Shown piece by piece: positions 25,833 to 34,245 of a stretch of 64,000 nucleotides of DNA. Every line of letters begins with the position of its first letter. Position 1 is the stretch's first letter. Origin of the DNA: a bacterium. GTDB lineage: Bacteria > Cyanobacteriota > Sericytochromatia > S15B-MN24 > UBA4093. The stretch lies in the NCBI GenBank assembly GCA_017744355.1, contig JAGIBK010000002.1, positions 479,001-543,000 of the forward strand, given 5' to 3'. The position numbers were made by a program, and so were the translations under genes. The notes beneath the pieces are model-generated. The model saw only the letters and a program-made list of their open reading frames with translations. It had not been told where the DNA came from and did no database searches.

Positions 25833-27920
25833 TTAGCCTGTCTTCTTGTTGGTGGGCGCGTTCACGATCCCGCCGCAGGAGTTCTTGCCGTCCTTGCGCC
25901 ACCGGACGCAGCCGTAGCCCGTCCCCGAGGGGAAGAGGCGGGTCGGGGCCTTGCAGAGCGGGCAGGGCGGATTGTTCAGCGCCTCGGCGTCCATGATGAA
26001 GTCGCAGCTCTCGCGGTCGCGCGAGCAGCAGAGGTATTCCTTACCGTTCTTCTGGCTCGTGACGCGCCGCATGAGCGCGCCGCAGCGGTAGCACGGCGGG
26101 TTGTCGAAGAGGGCCTGGACCTCACCCTTGGCACCGCTCGTCGCTTCGCCCTTCCCCTTGCGGCCTTTGCGGGCGCCCGTCTTGGGGGCGGGGCTCTGGC
26201 GCGCGCTCTTCTGCGGCACCCCGCGCGAGGGCACGCCCGCCTGCGCTGCGGTGAGCAGCGGGGTGAAGGCTTCCCAGAAGGTGCCCAAGAAGCCACGCCA
26301 GGCATGCTTGGCTTCGGCGATGCGGTCCAGCTCGGTTTCCAGCTGGGCGGTGAAGCCCTCGTTGATGACCGGGGCGAAGTGCGTGCGTAGCTCCGTGTCG
26401 AGCTTCTCGCCGCGCGGGGTGGGGGCCAGGTACTTGCGGTCGGCCTTGGTCACGAACTCCTTGCGCAGGATCAAGGAGACCATGGAGGCGAAGGTGCTCG
26501 GGCGCCCGATGCCCTTGGCCTCCAGGTACTTGATGAGGGTCGCCTCGGTGAAGCGCTCGGGGGGCTTGCTCCAGTGCTGCTTGGGCAGCACGCGGCTGAG
26601 CATGAGGGCCTGGCCGGCCGAGAGGGCAGGCAGGGTGGTTTCCTTGGCGTCCCGGTCGTCGAGGATCGTGAGGTAGCCGCGCTGCTTGAGCACGCGGCCG
26701 CTGGCCTTGAGGGCATGCTCGCCCGCGTGGATCCAGGCCTCGGTGGCGTCGAAGACGGCCGGGCGGCACTGGCTGGCGAGGTAGACCTTGGTGATGAGCG
26801 CGTAGAGCTGGCGGGCGCGCGGCTCGATGCTGTCCGGGGGCTCCTGGCCGAGCCGGGTGGGGCGGATGCACTCGTGGGCGCCCTGGGCGCTTGCGCTCTT
26901 GGCCTTGTGGATGTTGGGCTTGCTGGGCACGATCTCGGGGCCGTGCTGCTCACGCAGGTAGGCGAGGGTTTCTTGCTGGAACTCGGGGCTGACGCTGGGT
27001 TCGTCGGTGCGGATGTAGGTGACGAGCCCCGCCTCGAAGAGGGCCTTGGCGTGGCGGGTCGTCTCGTCGGTGCCCATCTTGAGCTGGCTCGAGGCCTGCT
27101 GGAGCATGGTGCTCGTGATGAGCGGGGCGGGGGGATTGCGCTTGGCCTCCTTGCGATCGACCCGCGCGACCGCATGGGAGAGCCCGCGCAGGGCCTCGGC
27201 GATCGCCTCGGCGTCCTCACGCTTGGCGATCACCTGCTTGCGTGGGGCCTTGCCGTCCGCGTGCTTGCCCACGTACTCGGCCTCGAACATGGCGTCGGGG
27301 CCCTGCCCCGGCACGTGGTAGAAGGCGTGCACCGACCAGGACTCGGTCGGCTTGAAGGCGCGGATGGCGAGCTCGCGATCGACCACGACCCGCAGCGCCA
27401 CCGACTGGACCCGCCCGGCCGAGAGGTTGGCCTCGTTCGGCAGGCGGTTGCGCACGATGGGGCTCACCTTGTAGCCGACCAGCCTATCCAGGATGCGGCG
27501 CGCCTGCTGGGCGTCGACCAGGTGCATGTCGAGGGGGCGCACTTTGGAGAAGGCGCGCTTGAGGCCCTCGCGGGTGATCTCGTGGAATTCGAGCCGCTGG
27601 ACCTGCCGGGCCGGCAGGCCGATCGTCTCGGCGATGTGCCAGCCGATGGCCTCACCCTCGCGGTCCGCGTCGGAGGCCACGAAGATGTCTTCGGGCTTGT
27701 AGCGCCCCTTGAGGGCCTTGAGCTTGGCGACCACGTCCTTCTTGTCGGAGGCGTAGACGTAGGTCGGTGCGAAGTCGCGATCGAGGGCGACGCCCAGCTC
27801 CTTCTCGGGCAGGTCCCGGAAGTGCCCGACCGTCGCCACCACCTCGTAGCCCGAGCCGAGCAGCTGCCGGATGGTCTTGGCCTTGTTGGGCGATTCGACG
27901 ATGATGGCGCGGCGCGACAT
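25833..27920 (-). CDS. topA: DNA topoisomerase I (type IA)
   Basis: A 695-residue enzyme that relaxes negative supercoils by single-strand passage. The N-terminal Toprim domain (about 3-120) includes FVASDADREGEAIGW with the metal-binding acidic residues; the first aspartate pair reads DAD where most homologues have DPD. The catalytic tyrosine is about residue 302 in TYIRTDEPS. The central gate domains end near 560. The C-terminus has two four-Cys zinc ribbons (CYRCGALMRR...CCSRDRESC and CPLCKAPTR...C), joined by a basic Lys/Arg-rich linker at about 575-610. The length is shorter than E. coli TopA but common in other phyla. No partner gene; the upstream neighbour on the same strand is the transglutaminase fusion. 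Confidence 0.95.
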   Translation of the reverse strand: MSRRAIIVESPNKAKTIRQLLGSGYEVVATVGHFRDLPEKELGVALDRDFAPTYVYASDKKDVVAKLKALKGRYKPEDIFVASDADREGEAIGWHIAETIGLPARQVQRLEFHEITREGLKRAFSKVRPLDMHLVDAQQARRILDRLVGYKVSPIVRNRLPNEANLSAGRVQSVALRVVVDRELAIRAFKPTESWSVHAFYHVPGQGPDAMFEAEYVGKHADGKAPRKQVIAKREDAEAIAEALRGLSHAVARVDRKEAKRNPPAPLITSTMLQQASSQLKMGTDETTRHAKALFEAGLVTYIRTDEPSVSPEFQQETLAYLREQHGPEIVPSKPNIHKAKSASAQGAHECIRPTRLGQEPPDSIEPRARQLYALITKVYLASQCRPAVFDATEAWIHAGEHALKASGRVLKQRGYLTILDDRDAKETTLPALSAGQALMLSRVLPKQHWSKPPERFTEATLIKYLEAKGIGRPSTFASMVSLILRKEFVTKADRKYLAPTPRGEKLDTELRTHFAPVINEGFTAQLETELDRIAEAKHAWRGFLGTFWEAFTPLLTAAQAGVPSRGVPQKSARQSPAPKTGARKGRKGKGEATSGAKGEVQALFDNPPCYRCGALMRRVTSQKNGKEYLCCSRDRESCDFIMDAEALNNPPCPLCKAPTRLFPSGTGYGCVRWRKDGKNSCGGIVNAPTNKKTG

Positions 27921-27993
27921 GGCGGCTCCTTTCGAAGAGGTTCGAAATTTTGTTCGATAGCCGGTTCGATTCTACCTCCACGGCGCTCGCTTG

Positions 27994-30426
27994 TCACCCG
28001 TCCTTTCGAGGGTCGCGCTTGCGCTTGGGTGGCGCGAAGCGCTCGGCGTCGTAGCGCTGGACGATGGCGGCGAACTCGGCATGGGCGGCCGGGGCGAGCA
28101 CGGAGGAAGCGAGCGCGAGGGCCTCGGCCGGCGAGGTTGCGGCGGTGATCGGCACCCCGCGTCGTTCGAGCCGCTTCAGGGCGCGCTGGTACGCGCGGGT
28201 AGCGGGCGGCAGGCGACGCCGCCAAGCGCCGTAGAGAAGAAGGGCGCTGAGCACCGCGACCAGGATGAAGAGCCTGGGATCGCGGGCGGGCAGGGTGGAG
28301 CGCCTGGCGGGCGTCGGGTCGTAGCTCACCCATTGCCCGTCCGCGAAGGCCTCCACCCAGGCGTGGGCGTCCTTGGCCCTGTAGAGGACGTGGTCTTCCT
28401 GTTGCTCGCCTTGCGCGTAGCCCACCACCAGGCGCGTCGGGATGCCGATGCCTCGTCCGAGCAAGGCCAGGGCCGAGGCGTAATGGAGGCAGAAGCCTCG
28501 GCGGCTCGCCGTCAGGAAGAAATGCGTCGGGTCCATTCCCCCGGTCGCCCGTGGCGCGTCGAGGTCGTAGCGGGTGTCGCGCTGGATCACGCGAATCAGC
28601 GCCGCCATGGCCGCGTCATCGCTCGACGCGCCGGCGGCGTACACCGGCGCACGATGGGCAAACTCCCCTGGAATCCGGTCGAATGCCTTCTCGGAACCGC
28701 TCGGGGGAACCTTACGCCAGGCCGCTTCGCTTCCCAGGGTGACGCGGTAGCGGTAGCCCTCGCGCAGGCCGGTCGGATTGCGCAGGCTGCCGTCGCGACG
28801 AAGGTGAGGGCGTTCGAGGGGCGTCAGGACCCCGATGGTGGTCTCGGGAAGGGGGAGCCGATCCATGTCCGGGGCGAGCAGGGTCAGCCAGCGCTGGGGC
28901 CCTTCGCGATGCGCGGGCGCTTGGGTCGTGGGGGCGAGGTCTTGGCGCGTCCAGCGCCCGTTCCGGTAGGTATCGAAGGTCTCGACGCGCAGCCGCAGCG
29001 GCGGGCGGCCTTCGAGGCGAGCGGCGGGGGTGTCGTCGGTGCTCCAGCGCGCATCCAGGGAGAGGGATCCCGCCTCGCCCGGCAGGCGAGAGGCGCGGGT
29101 CAGGGCTTGCGCGCGCTGCGCCTGGGCCAAGCCGAAGGTGGGCAGCTCGGGGAAAGGCAGCGCGGGGAGATAGGGCTGGGCGAGGTAGGCCGTAAGGCCG
29201 ATCCCCACGAGTGGCAGCCAGCGAGAGGGCAGGTTGCGCAAGTCCTGGAGCCGGACGCGGGCGAAACCGATCGCATGGCGCCCGTCGACCCAGCTGGCGA
29301 GCCACAGCGCAAGCAGGGTCGCGCCGTAGCTCAAGCCGACGAGCATGGTGTCGCGCGGGGCGACGAAGGCGGGCAGGATCGCGATCGTCAGCAGGGCGAA
29401 GAGCTGCTGGGCCCGCAGGTAGGCGCGGTTGCGCAGATCCCATGCGAACAGCCCCATCACCAAGAGAACCAGCTCGACCATCGCGCTGCGCGAGGCGGCC
29501 GGGTGCTTCAATTGCCAAAGGAAGAAGCCGAGTACCGCGAGGATGCCCAGGTAGAGCAAGGCGTGCAGCCAGCGTGCCGGTTTGCCCTGCCGGCGCGCGC
29601 TGGCGGTGCTGCCGAAGGCGGCGAGCATGCCGGCGACGCCCGCGATCCCCACTGGGGCAAGGCCGCTCAGCCAGGCGAAGGCGATCGCCGAGAGGGTGGC
29701 AAGGCCTGTCGCGAGGTGCATGAGGCCCAGATCCAGGGCGGGCCTGGGGGCTTCGGAGTTCGACCAAGGGGTGCGGCGCGGGGCGGAAAGGGGCTCGGGA
29801 TCGCGCAGCCTGACCACCAGCGCCTGTTTCTTGGCGCTGACCCCCCAGTGCACGTCGCGGATCCTTTCGCCGGGCCGATGCTCACGGATGCCGCCCGAGG
29901 GCTCGGCAATTGGGCCATGTGGTGCTTGTCGACTTTCCTCTCGCGCCGCCTCGCGCGTCGGGGGGCTCGTCTCTTGCTGGGGCCACGGGATGCGGGTGAG
30001 GGTGGAGACGGCGAGCAGGCCGAGCGGGAAGGTGCGAAGCCGCACCACGATCGGGGTGCGATCGCGCGGGGGCAAGAGCCGCAAGCGGTGCGCGGCGGTG
30101 TCGGGCAGGACGACGGGCACATCCTCGCTCCAGCGCTTGTCTTGCCGGACGGCGAGCCCGAAAGGGCCTGCTTGCCTCTTCGATCGGACCCTCACGCCCA
30201 GTAGCCGGCTGCCGCCCGCCTCGGGATCTGTCGCGAGACGCGCGTCGAGGGTGACGCCGCGCCGCTCAAGCACCCCCAGGATGAAGGCCAAGACGAGCAT
30301 CAAGAGCAGCGCGTCGCCCGAGAGGTTCAAGAGGGGCAGGCGCAGGGCGGACCCCGTCAGGAGGCAGAGCCCCCCGATGACGAGGACCGCCGTGCCGCGG
30401 CCGCTCAGGGTTAGGCGCAGGCTCAT
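27994..30426 (-). CDS. DUF58-like / TgpA-type transglutaminase fusion membrane protein
   Basis: An 810-residue membrane protein that seems to join two usually separate partners. Residues about 1-225 look like the first part of a DUF58 protein: two N-terminal helices, a beta domain, then HRPGERIRDVHWGVSAKKQA, the YxxGDxxRxIxWxxSA signature; the later vWA-like half is absent. Residues 226-400 are about six to seven helices like TgpA/DUF3488. An extracytoplasmic transglutaminase-core domain carries the triad Cys646 (RRGFCLHYASA), His688 (DAHAWVE) and Asp703 (YDPTPA). One more helix (about 715-735) and a cytoplasmic tail follow. It abuts the moxR stop without a gap, so the pair forms an operon. 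The substrate is unknown. Confidence 0.88.
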   Translation of the reverse strand: MSLRLTLSGRGTAVLVIGGLCLLTGSALRLPLLNLSGDALLLMLVLAFILGVLERRGVTLDARLATDPEAGGSRLLGVRVRSKRQAGPFGLAVRQDKRWSEDVPVVLPDTAAHRLRLLPPRDRTPIVVRLRTFPLGLLAVSTLTRIPWPQQETSPPTREAAREESRQAPHGPIAEPSGGIREHRPGERIRDVHWGVSAKKQALVVRLRDPEPLSAPRRTPWSNSEAPRPALDLGLMHLATGLATLSAIAFAWLSGLAPVGIAGVAGMLAAFGSTASARRQGKPARWLHALLYLGILAVLGFFLWQLKHPAASRSAMVELVLLVMGLFAWDLRNRAYLRAQQLFALLTIAILPAFVAPRDTMLVGLSYGATLLALWLASWVDGRHAIGFARVRLQDLRNLPSRWLPLVGIGLTAYLAQPYLPALPFPELPTFGLAQAQRAQALTRASRLPGEAGSLSLDARWSTDDTPAARLEGRPPLRLRVETFDTYRNGRWTRQDLAPTTQAPAHREGPQRWLTLLAPDMDRLPLPETTIGVLTPLERPHLRRDGSLRNPTGLREGYRYRVTLGSEAAWRKVPPSGSEKAFDRIPGEFAHRAPVYAAGASSDDAAMAALIRVIQRDTRYDLDAPRATGGMDPTHFFLTASRRGFCLHYASALALLGRGIGIPTRLVVGYAQGEQQEDHVLYRAKDAHAWVEAFADGQWVSYDPTPARRSTLPARDPRLFILVAVLSALLLYGAWRRRLPPATRAYQRALKRLERRGVPITAATSPAEALALASSVLAPAAHAEFAAIVQRYDAERFAPPKRKRDPRKDG

Positions 30427-31347
30427 CTAGCGAGGGATGGCTTCCTGGGCGAGCAGTGCTTCGACCACGCGCTGTGCGCGAGCGCGCGAGGCCTCGCCTC
30501 TGAGCACCAGACGATGGACGAGGGCCGGGACGGCCGTCGCCTTGAGGTCGTCCGGCACCAGGTGGCCGCGTCCCTGAACGAAGGCGTGGGCGCAGGCGAG
30601 GGCTTGCCACGCGAGCGCCCCGCGGGGGCTGATGCCGAGGACGACGTCCGGCCAGTTGCGGCTCGCATGGACAATCGCGAGCAAGTAGCGGCGCAGCTCG
30701 GGGGCCACGTGGGTCTCGGCGGCCGCCTGGCGCCAGGCCTGAAGGCTCTCGGCGGGCATGGCTTCCGCGGGGATCCCCTTGCCATGGCGCCCTTCGAGCA
30801 GCGCGAGCTCCGCTTCGAACGAGGGGTAGCCCAGGCTCACGGCCGCCATGAAGCGATCGAGCTGGACCTCGGGCAGTGGGTAGGTGCCCTCGAAGTGCAC
30901 CGGGTTCTGGGTGGCGATGACGAAGAACGGATCGCTCAAAGGGTAGGTGGTGCCGTCCACCGAGACCTGGCCCTCTTCCATCGCTTCGAGCAGGCCGGCC
31001 TGGACGCGGGGTGAGGCCCGGTTGATCTCGTCGGCCAGGAGCACCGGGGTGAAGAGGGGGCCCGGCACGAACGCGAAGGTGCCATCCACCTGGCGAAAGA
31101 CCCTGGCACCCGTCAGATCGCTTGGCAAGAGGTCCGGCGAGAACTGGACCCGGCGAAAGCCCAGGCCCAACGACTCGGCGAGACGCTTGGCCAACAGCGT
31201 CTTGCCCACGCCGGGCACGTCCTCGAGCAGGAGGTGGCCGCCCGCGATCGCCGTGCAGACGGTGACGACGAGGGCCTCGCGAGGTGCGGCGACGGCCTGC
31301 TGGAGGCGCTGCACCAGCTGCATGGGGGCTGAGACCTGGAGCGGCAT
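30427..31347 (-). CDS. MoxR-family AAA+ ATPase
   Basis: A 306-residue AAA_3 ATPase. Walker A is EDVPGVGKTLLA (about residues 43-54), Walker B is LLADEINR (about 108-115), and sensor 1 is FVIATQNP (about 150). The C-terminal lid domain contains GISPRGALAWQALACAHAFV, typical of MoxR. These ATPases act as chaperones for complexes that include DUF58 and transglutaminase-like proteins; here the downstream gene is a fusion of both. GAGGAAAG precedes the ATG at 31347. The old yellow enzyme gene diverges 153 bases away. Confidence 0.93.
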   Translation of the reverse strand: MPLQVSAPMQLVQRLQQAVAAPREALVVTVCTAIAGGHLLLEDVPGVGKTLLAKRLAESLGLGFRRVQFSPDLLPSDLTGARVFRQVDGTFAFVPGPLFTPVLLADEINRASPRVQAGLLEAMEEGQVSVDGTTYPLSDPFFVIATQNPVHFEGTYPLPEVQLDRFMAAVSLGYPSFEAELALLEGRHGKGIPAEAMPAESLQAWRQAAAETHVAPELRRYLLAIVHASRNWPDVVLGISPRGALAWQALACAHAFVQGRGHLVPDDLKATAVPALVHRLVLRGEASRARAQRVVEALLAQEAIPR

Positions 31348-31436
31348 GGCAACTTTCCTCTGTGACGCGGGCGCACCGCATTATACCCTCGATCGCCCCG
31401 TTGTCCCGGCCGGGGGCGGACTACAGCCCCTTATCC

Positions 31437-31481
31437 GGTTGACTCCGTTGAGAATTAGAATTATTCTAAATGCAGTCAACC
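31437..31481 (+). promoter_or_regulatory. Promoter of the old yellow enzyme gene with a PerR-like palindrome
   Basis: TTGACT (31439-31444) and TATTCT (31462-31467), spaced by 17 bases, form a good sigma70-type promoter. A perfect 7-1-7 palindrome, TTAGAAT-T-ATTCTAA (31455-31469), covers the -10; it differs from the PerR box TTATAATNATTATAA at one position in each arm. An outer inverted repeat, GGTTGACT (31437-31444) with AGTCAACC (31474-31481), frames the region. Confidence 0.65.
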
Positions 31482-31500
31482 ACAAGAAAGGACCCCTCGC

Positions 31501-32601
31501 ATGTTTACGCCCGTGACGGTCGGCGCCCTTCGCCTCAAGAACCGCATCGTGATGGCCCCCATGACCCGCAGCCGCGTCGAGCAGGACGCGACCCCCGGCG
31601 CGCTCGAGGCGACCTACTACGCCCAGCGCGCCTCGGCGGGCCTGATCATCACCGAGGGCACGGCACCGTCCGCCACGGGTCTCGGCTACAGCCGCACCCC
31701 GGGCATCTACACCCCCGAGCAGATCGAGGGCTGGCGCGCGGTGGTGGACGCGGTGCACGCCAAGGGCGGCACCATCGTCCTCCAGATCATGCACGTGGGC
31801 CGCGTGGCGCACCCCCTCAACCAGCCCGAGGGGGCCGAGATCGTGGCGCCTTCGGCGATCGCCGCCAAGGCCAAGGTCTACACCGAGCAGGCGGGTATGC
31901 AGGAGATGGTCGCCCCCCGGGCGATCGAGACCGACGAAATCCCGGCGATCATCGCCGAGTTCGCCCAGGCCACCCGCAACGCTCGCGAGGCGGGCTTCGA
32001 CGGGGTCGAGCTGCACGCGACCAGCGGCTACTTGCCCCACCAGTTCCTCAGCACCAACAGCAACCAGCGCACCGACGCCTACGGCGGTTCGCCCGAGAAC
32101 CGGGCCCGCTTCGTGCTCGAGGTGATCGACGCCATGGCCGAAGCCTGGAGCGCCGATCGCGTCGGCATCAAGGTCTCGCCCGGCCAGGGCTTCAACGACA
32201 TGGTCGACGAGACGGCCCGCGAGACCTACGGGTACCTGGCAGATGAGCTCGCCAAGCGCCATCTCGCTTACCTCCACGTCACGCGCCAGGCTCAGTTCAG
32301 CCCGGCGGATCAGACCTTCGACTCGTTCGCCGAGATGCGTCGTCGCTTCAAGGGCCCCTTGATCGTCAACGGCGGTTTGACCAAGGCCGAGGCCGAGACC
32401 CTGCTCGCGAACGGCCAGGGTGACCTCTTCTCGTTCGGGGCGGCCTACATCGCGAACCCCGACCTGCTGGAGCGCCTCGAAGCGGACCTGCCGCTCGCCG
32501 TCTCGGACCGCTCGACCCACTACGCGGGCGGCTCCAAGGGCTACATCGACTACCCCACCCACGAGGAAGCGCGCCTCGCGGGAGCGGTGCCCCGCGACTG
32601 A
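31501..32601 (+). CDS. Old yellow enzyme family ene-reductase
   Basis: A 366-residue FMN-dependent NAD(P)H oxidoreductase (NemA/OYE family, TIM barrel) that reduces electrophilic alkenes or nitro compounds. Signatures: LKNRIVMAPMTRSR near residue 12 (FMN binding), LQIMHVGRVAHP near 98, VELHATSGYLPHQFLSTNSN near 180 with the substrate-binding His/Thr pair, and GGLTKAEAE near 288. There is no signal peptide. AAAGGA precedes the ATG at 31501. A PerR/Fur-type palindrome covers the promoter, which fits a stress-induced detoxifying enzyme. Confidence 0.93.
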   Translation: MFTPVTVGALRLKNRIVMAPMTRSRVEQDATPGALEATYYAQRASAGLIITEGTAPSATGLGYSRTPGIYTPEQIEGWRAVVDAVHAKGGTIVLQIMHVGRVAHPLNQPEGAEIVAPSAIAAKAKVYTEQAGMQEMVAPRAIETDEIPAIIAEFAQATRNAREAGFDGVELHATSGYLPHQFLSTNSNQRTDAYGGSPENRARFVLEVIDAMAEAWSADRVGIKVSPGQGFNDMVDETARETYGYLADELAKRHLAYLHVTRQAQFSPADQTFDSFAEMRRRFKGPLIVNGGLTKAEAETLLANGQGDLFSFGAAYIANPDLLERLEADLPLAVSDRSTHYAGGSKGYIDYPTHEEARLAGAVPRD

Positions 32602-32617
32602 GCCCGCCTTTTCATGC

Positions 32618-32659
32618 ACGAGCGAGCCCCGGCGCCATTTGGTGCCGGGGCTCGCTCGT
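32618..32659. terminator. Strong hairpin after the old yellow enzyme gene
   Basis: A 16-bp GC-rich perfect stem (32618-32633 with 32644-32659), extendable by three pairs around an ATTT loop, begins 17 bases after the stop codon. No T-run follows on the plus strand, so termination strength is uncertain. Confidence 0.6.
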
Positions 32660-32848
32660 CGAGGCGTGTTGAAGGAGGCGATCGTCGCTTCGTCTCTGAG
32701 GCCCTGGGTCACTGTCTGACGGCGCATCGCAACGCGAGCGACGAGGCAGCTTTGGCCCAATCCTTTCGTGCTATCATCGAGGCGAACAGCCTTGCAAGGG
32801 ATACCCGCGAGCGTTCAAGAGACCAGGTAAGAGCGGAGCACCAGACGC

Positions 32849-34168
32849 TTGAAGAAAAGTGGAGTCGGTTCGGATACGCTGCGGCGCACGCTGATCGTCA
32901 ACGGCATGGGGCCAACCCTCGTCATCGTGCTGCTTTGCGCGATCCTCGTGTGGCAGTTCGCCAAGGTCCGGGCCGAAGCCGACAAGGTGACGCACACGGT
33001 GCAGGTCCAAGAACGGGTCAGCCAGCTGGACTCGCTGCTCGCCAACGCGGCCGCCGGCTTGCGCGGCTATCGTCTTGCCGCCCGGCCCGAGTTCCTCAAG
33101 GAGTTCTCTCAGAGCCAGGAGCGCGTCGATGCGCTCGCCGGCAGCATCGAGAACCTCGTCGCCGACAATCCGGCTCAGCGTGAGGCGATCCGCAAGATCC
33201 GCAGCCTGATTCCCCACTGGTATCACAACGCTCATTTGAGCACCAAGATTTCAACGCCGGCCACGCCCGACACCATCCGCCTGATGCTCGCGGCGGATGG
33301 GGCGCCGATGCTGGCCGAGATCCACGACCGCCTGCGCGCGATGCACGACCACGAAGGCGACCTGCTCCGGGAGCGCCAGGAGCGCCTCGGCGACTCCAAC
33401 GCCTGGGCCATGCTCGTGGGTGCTATCGCCATGCTGCTTGCGCTCGGCTTCTTCGCGCTCTTCAGCTTGCGGCAGTTCCGGATCCTCAACCGGCACTTCC
33501 AGCAAAATCTGCGCGATCTCGAGCTCCAGAAGGGCGACCTCCTGGAGCTGACCCGCTCGCTCGAAGTCTCGAACCAGACGCTCGAGCGCCGGGTTCATGA
33601 GCGTACCGAGGAGCTTCAGGTCGCCTACGAAAAGTACCGGCATCTCGCCGAAGCCGACGGCCTGACCGGGATTCCGAACCGCCGCATCTTCGATGAGGTC
33701 CTGGTGCGCGAGTGGGAGCGCTGCGGCCGCCAGGCAACACCCCTCTCCCTGGTCATGCTGGATATCGATTACTTCAAGGTCTTCAACGATACCTACGGTC
33801 ACCAGGCGGGCGATGACTGCCTGCGGCAGGTCGCCAAGGCCCTCGCCGGCCAGGTCAATCGCCCGGGCGAGCTCGTCGCGCGCTACGGCGGCGAAGAGTT
33901 CAGCATCATCCTCAGCGACACCGATGCGCTTGGAGCCGAGCAGATCGCCGAGCGCGTCAGGAGCCAGGTCGAAGCGCTGGCTATCCCGCACGCTGGCTCG
34001 AAAGCCGCGCCCTGCGTCACGATGAGCCTCGGGGTCGCCACCCTCGTTCCGCGTCCCGAAGACGCCGCCGACCGGATGGTGGCCCTGGCGGATCACGCCC
34101 TATATCAGGCCAAGCAAGAGGGCCGTAACCGCGTTTGCATGATGCAGCCCGGAGAGTTGCCCGTTTAG
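32849..34168 (+). CDS. CHASE3-GGDEF diguanylate cyclase, membrane sensor
   Basis: A 439-residue sensor that would make cyclic di-GMP. One helix at about residues 22-42, a CHASE3-type helical extracytoplasmic domain (about 45-185, with VQERVSQLDSLLANAAAGLRG), a second helix at about 188-210, a coiled coil (about 215-265) and a C-terminal GGDEF domain. The active-site motif is RYGGEEF (GGEEF at 347-351), so catalysis is expected. The inhibitory I-site position reads RPGE instead of RxxD, which may weaken product inhibition. I accept a TTG start at 32849, with GCGGAG about 11 bases upstream; an ATG at 32906 is possible but would leave almost nothing before the first helix. Confidence 0.88.
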   Translation: MKKSGVGSDTLRRTLIVNGMGPTLVIVLLCAILVWQFAKVRAEADKVTHTVQVQERVSQLDSLLANAAAGLRGYRLAARPEFLKEFSQSQERVDALAGSIENLVADNPAQREAIRKIRSLIPHWYHNAHLSTKISTPATPDTIRLMLAADGAPMLAEIHDRLRAMHDHEGDLLRERQERLGDSNAWAMLVGAIAMLLALGFFALFSLRQFRILNRHFQQNLRDLELQKGDLLELTRSLEVSNQTLERRVHERTEELQVAYEKYRHLAEADGLTGIPNRRIFDEVLVREWERCGRQATPLSLVMLDIDYFKVFNDTYGHQAGDDCLRQVAKALAGQVNRPGELVARYGGEEFSIILSDTDALGAEQIAERVRSQVEALAIPHAGSKAAPCVTMSLGVATLVPRPEDAADRMVALADHALYQAKQEGRNRVCMMQPGELPV

Positions 34169-34245
34169 CGCCCACGCAGGGCCCCTAAAGCTTGCTTGAT
34201 GCTATACTTCCAAATGATTGATCCTATTATTGGAGGTGTAAAATC

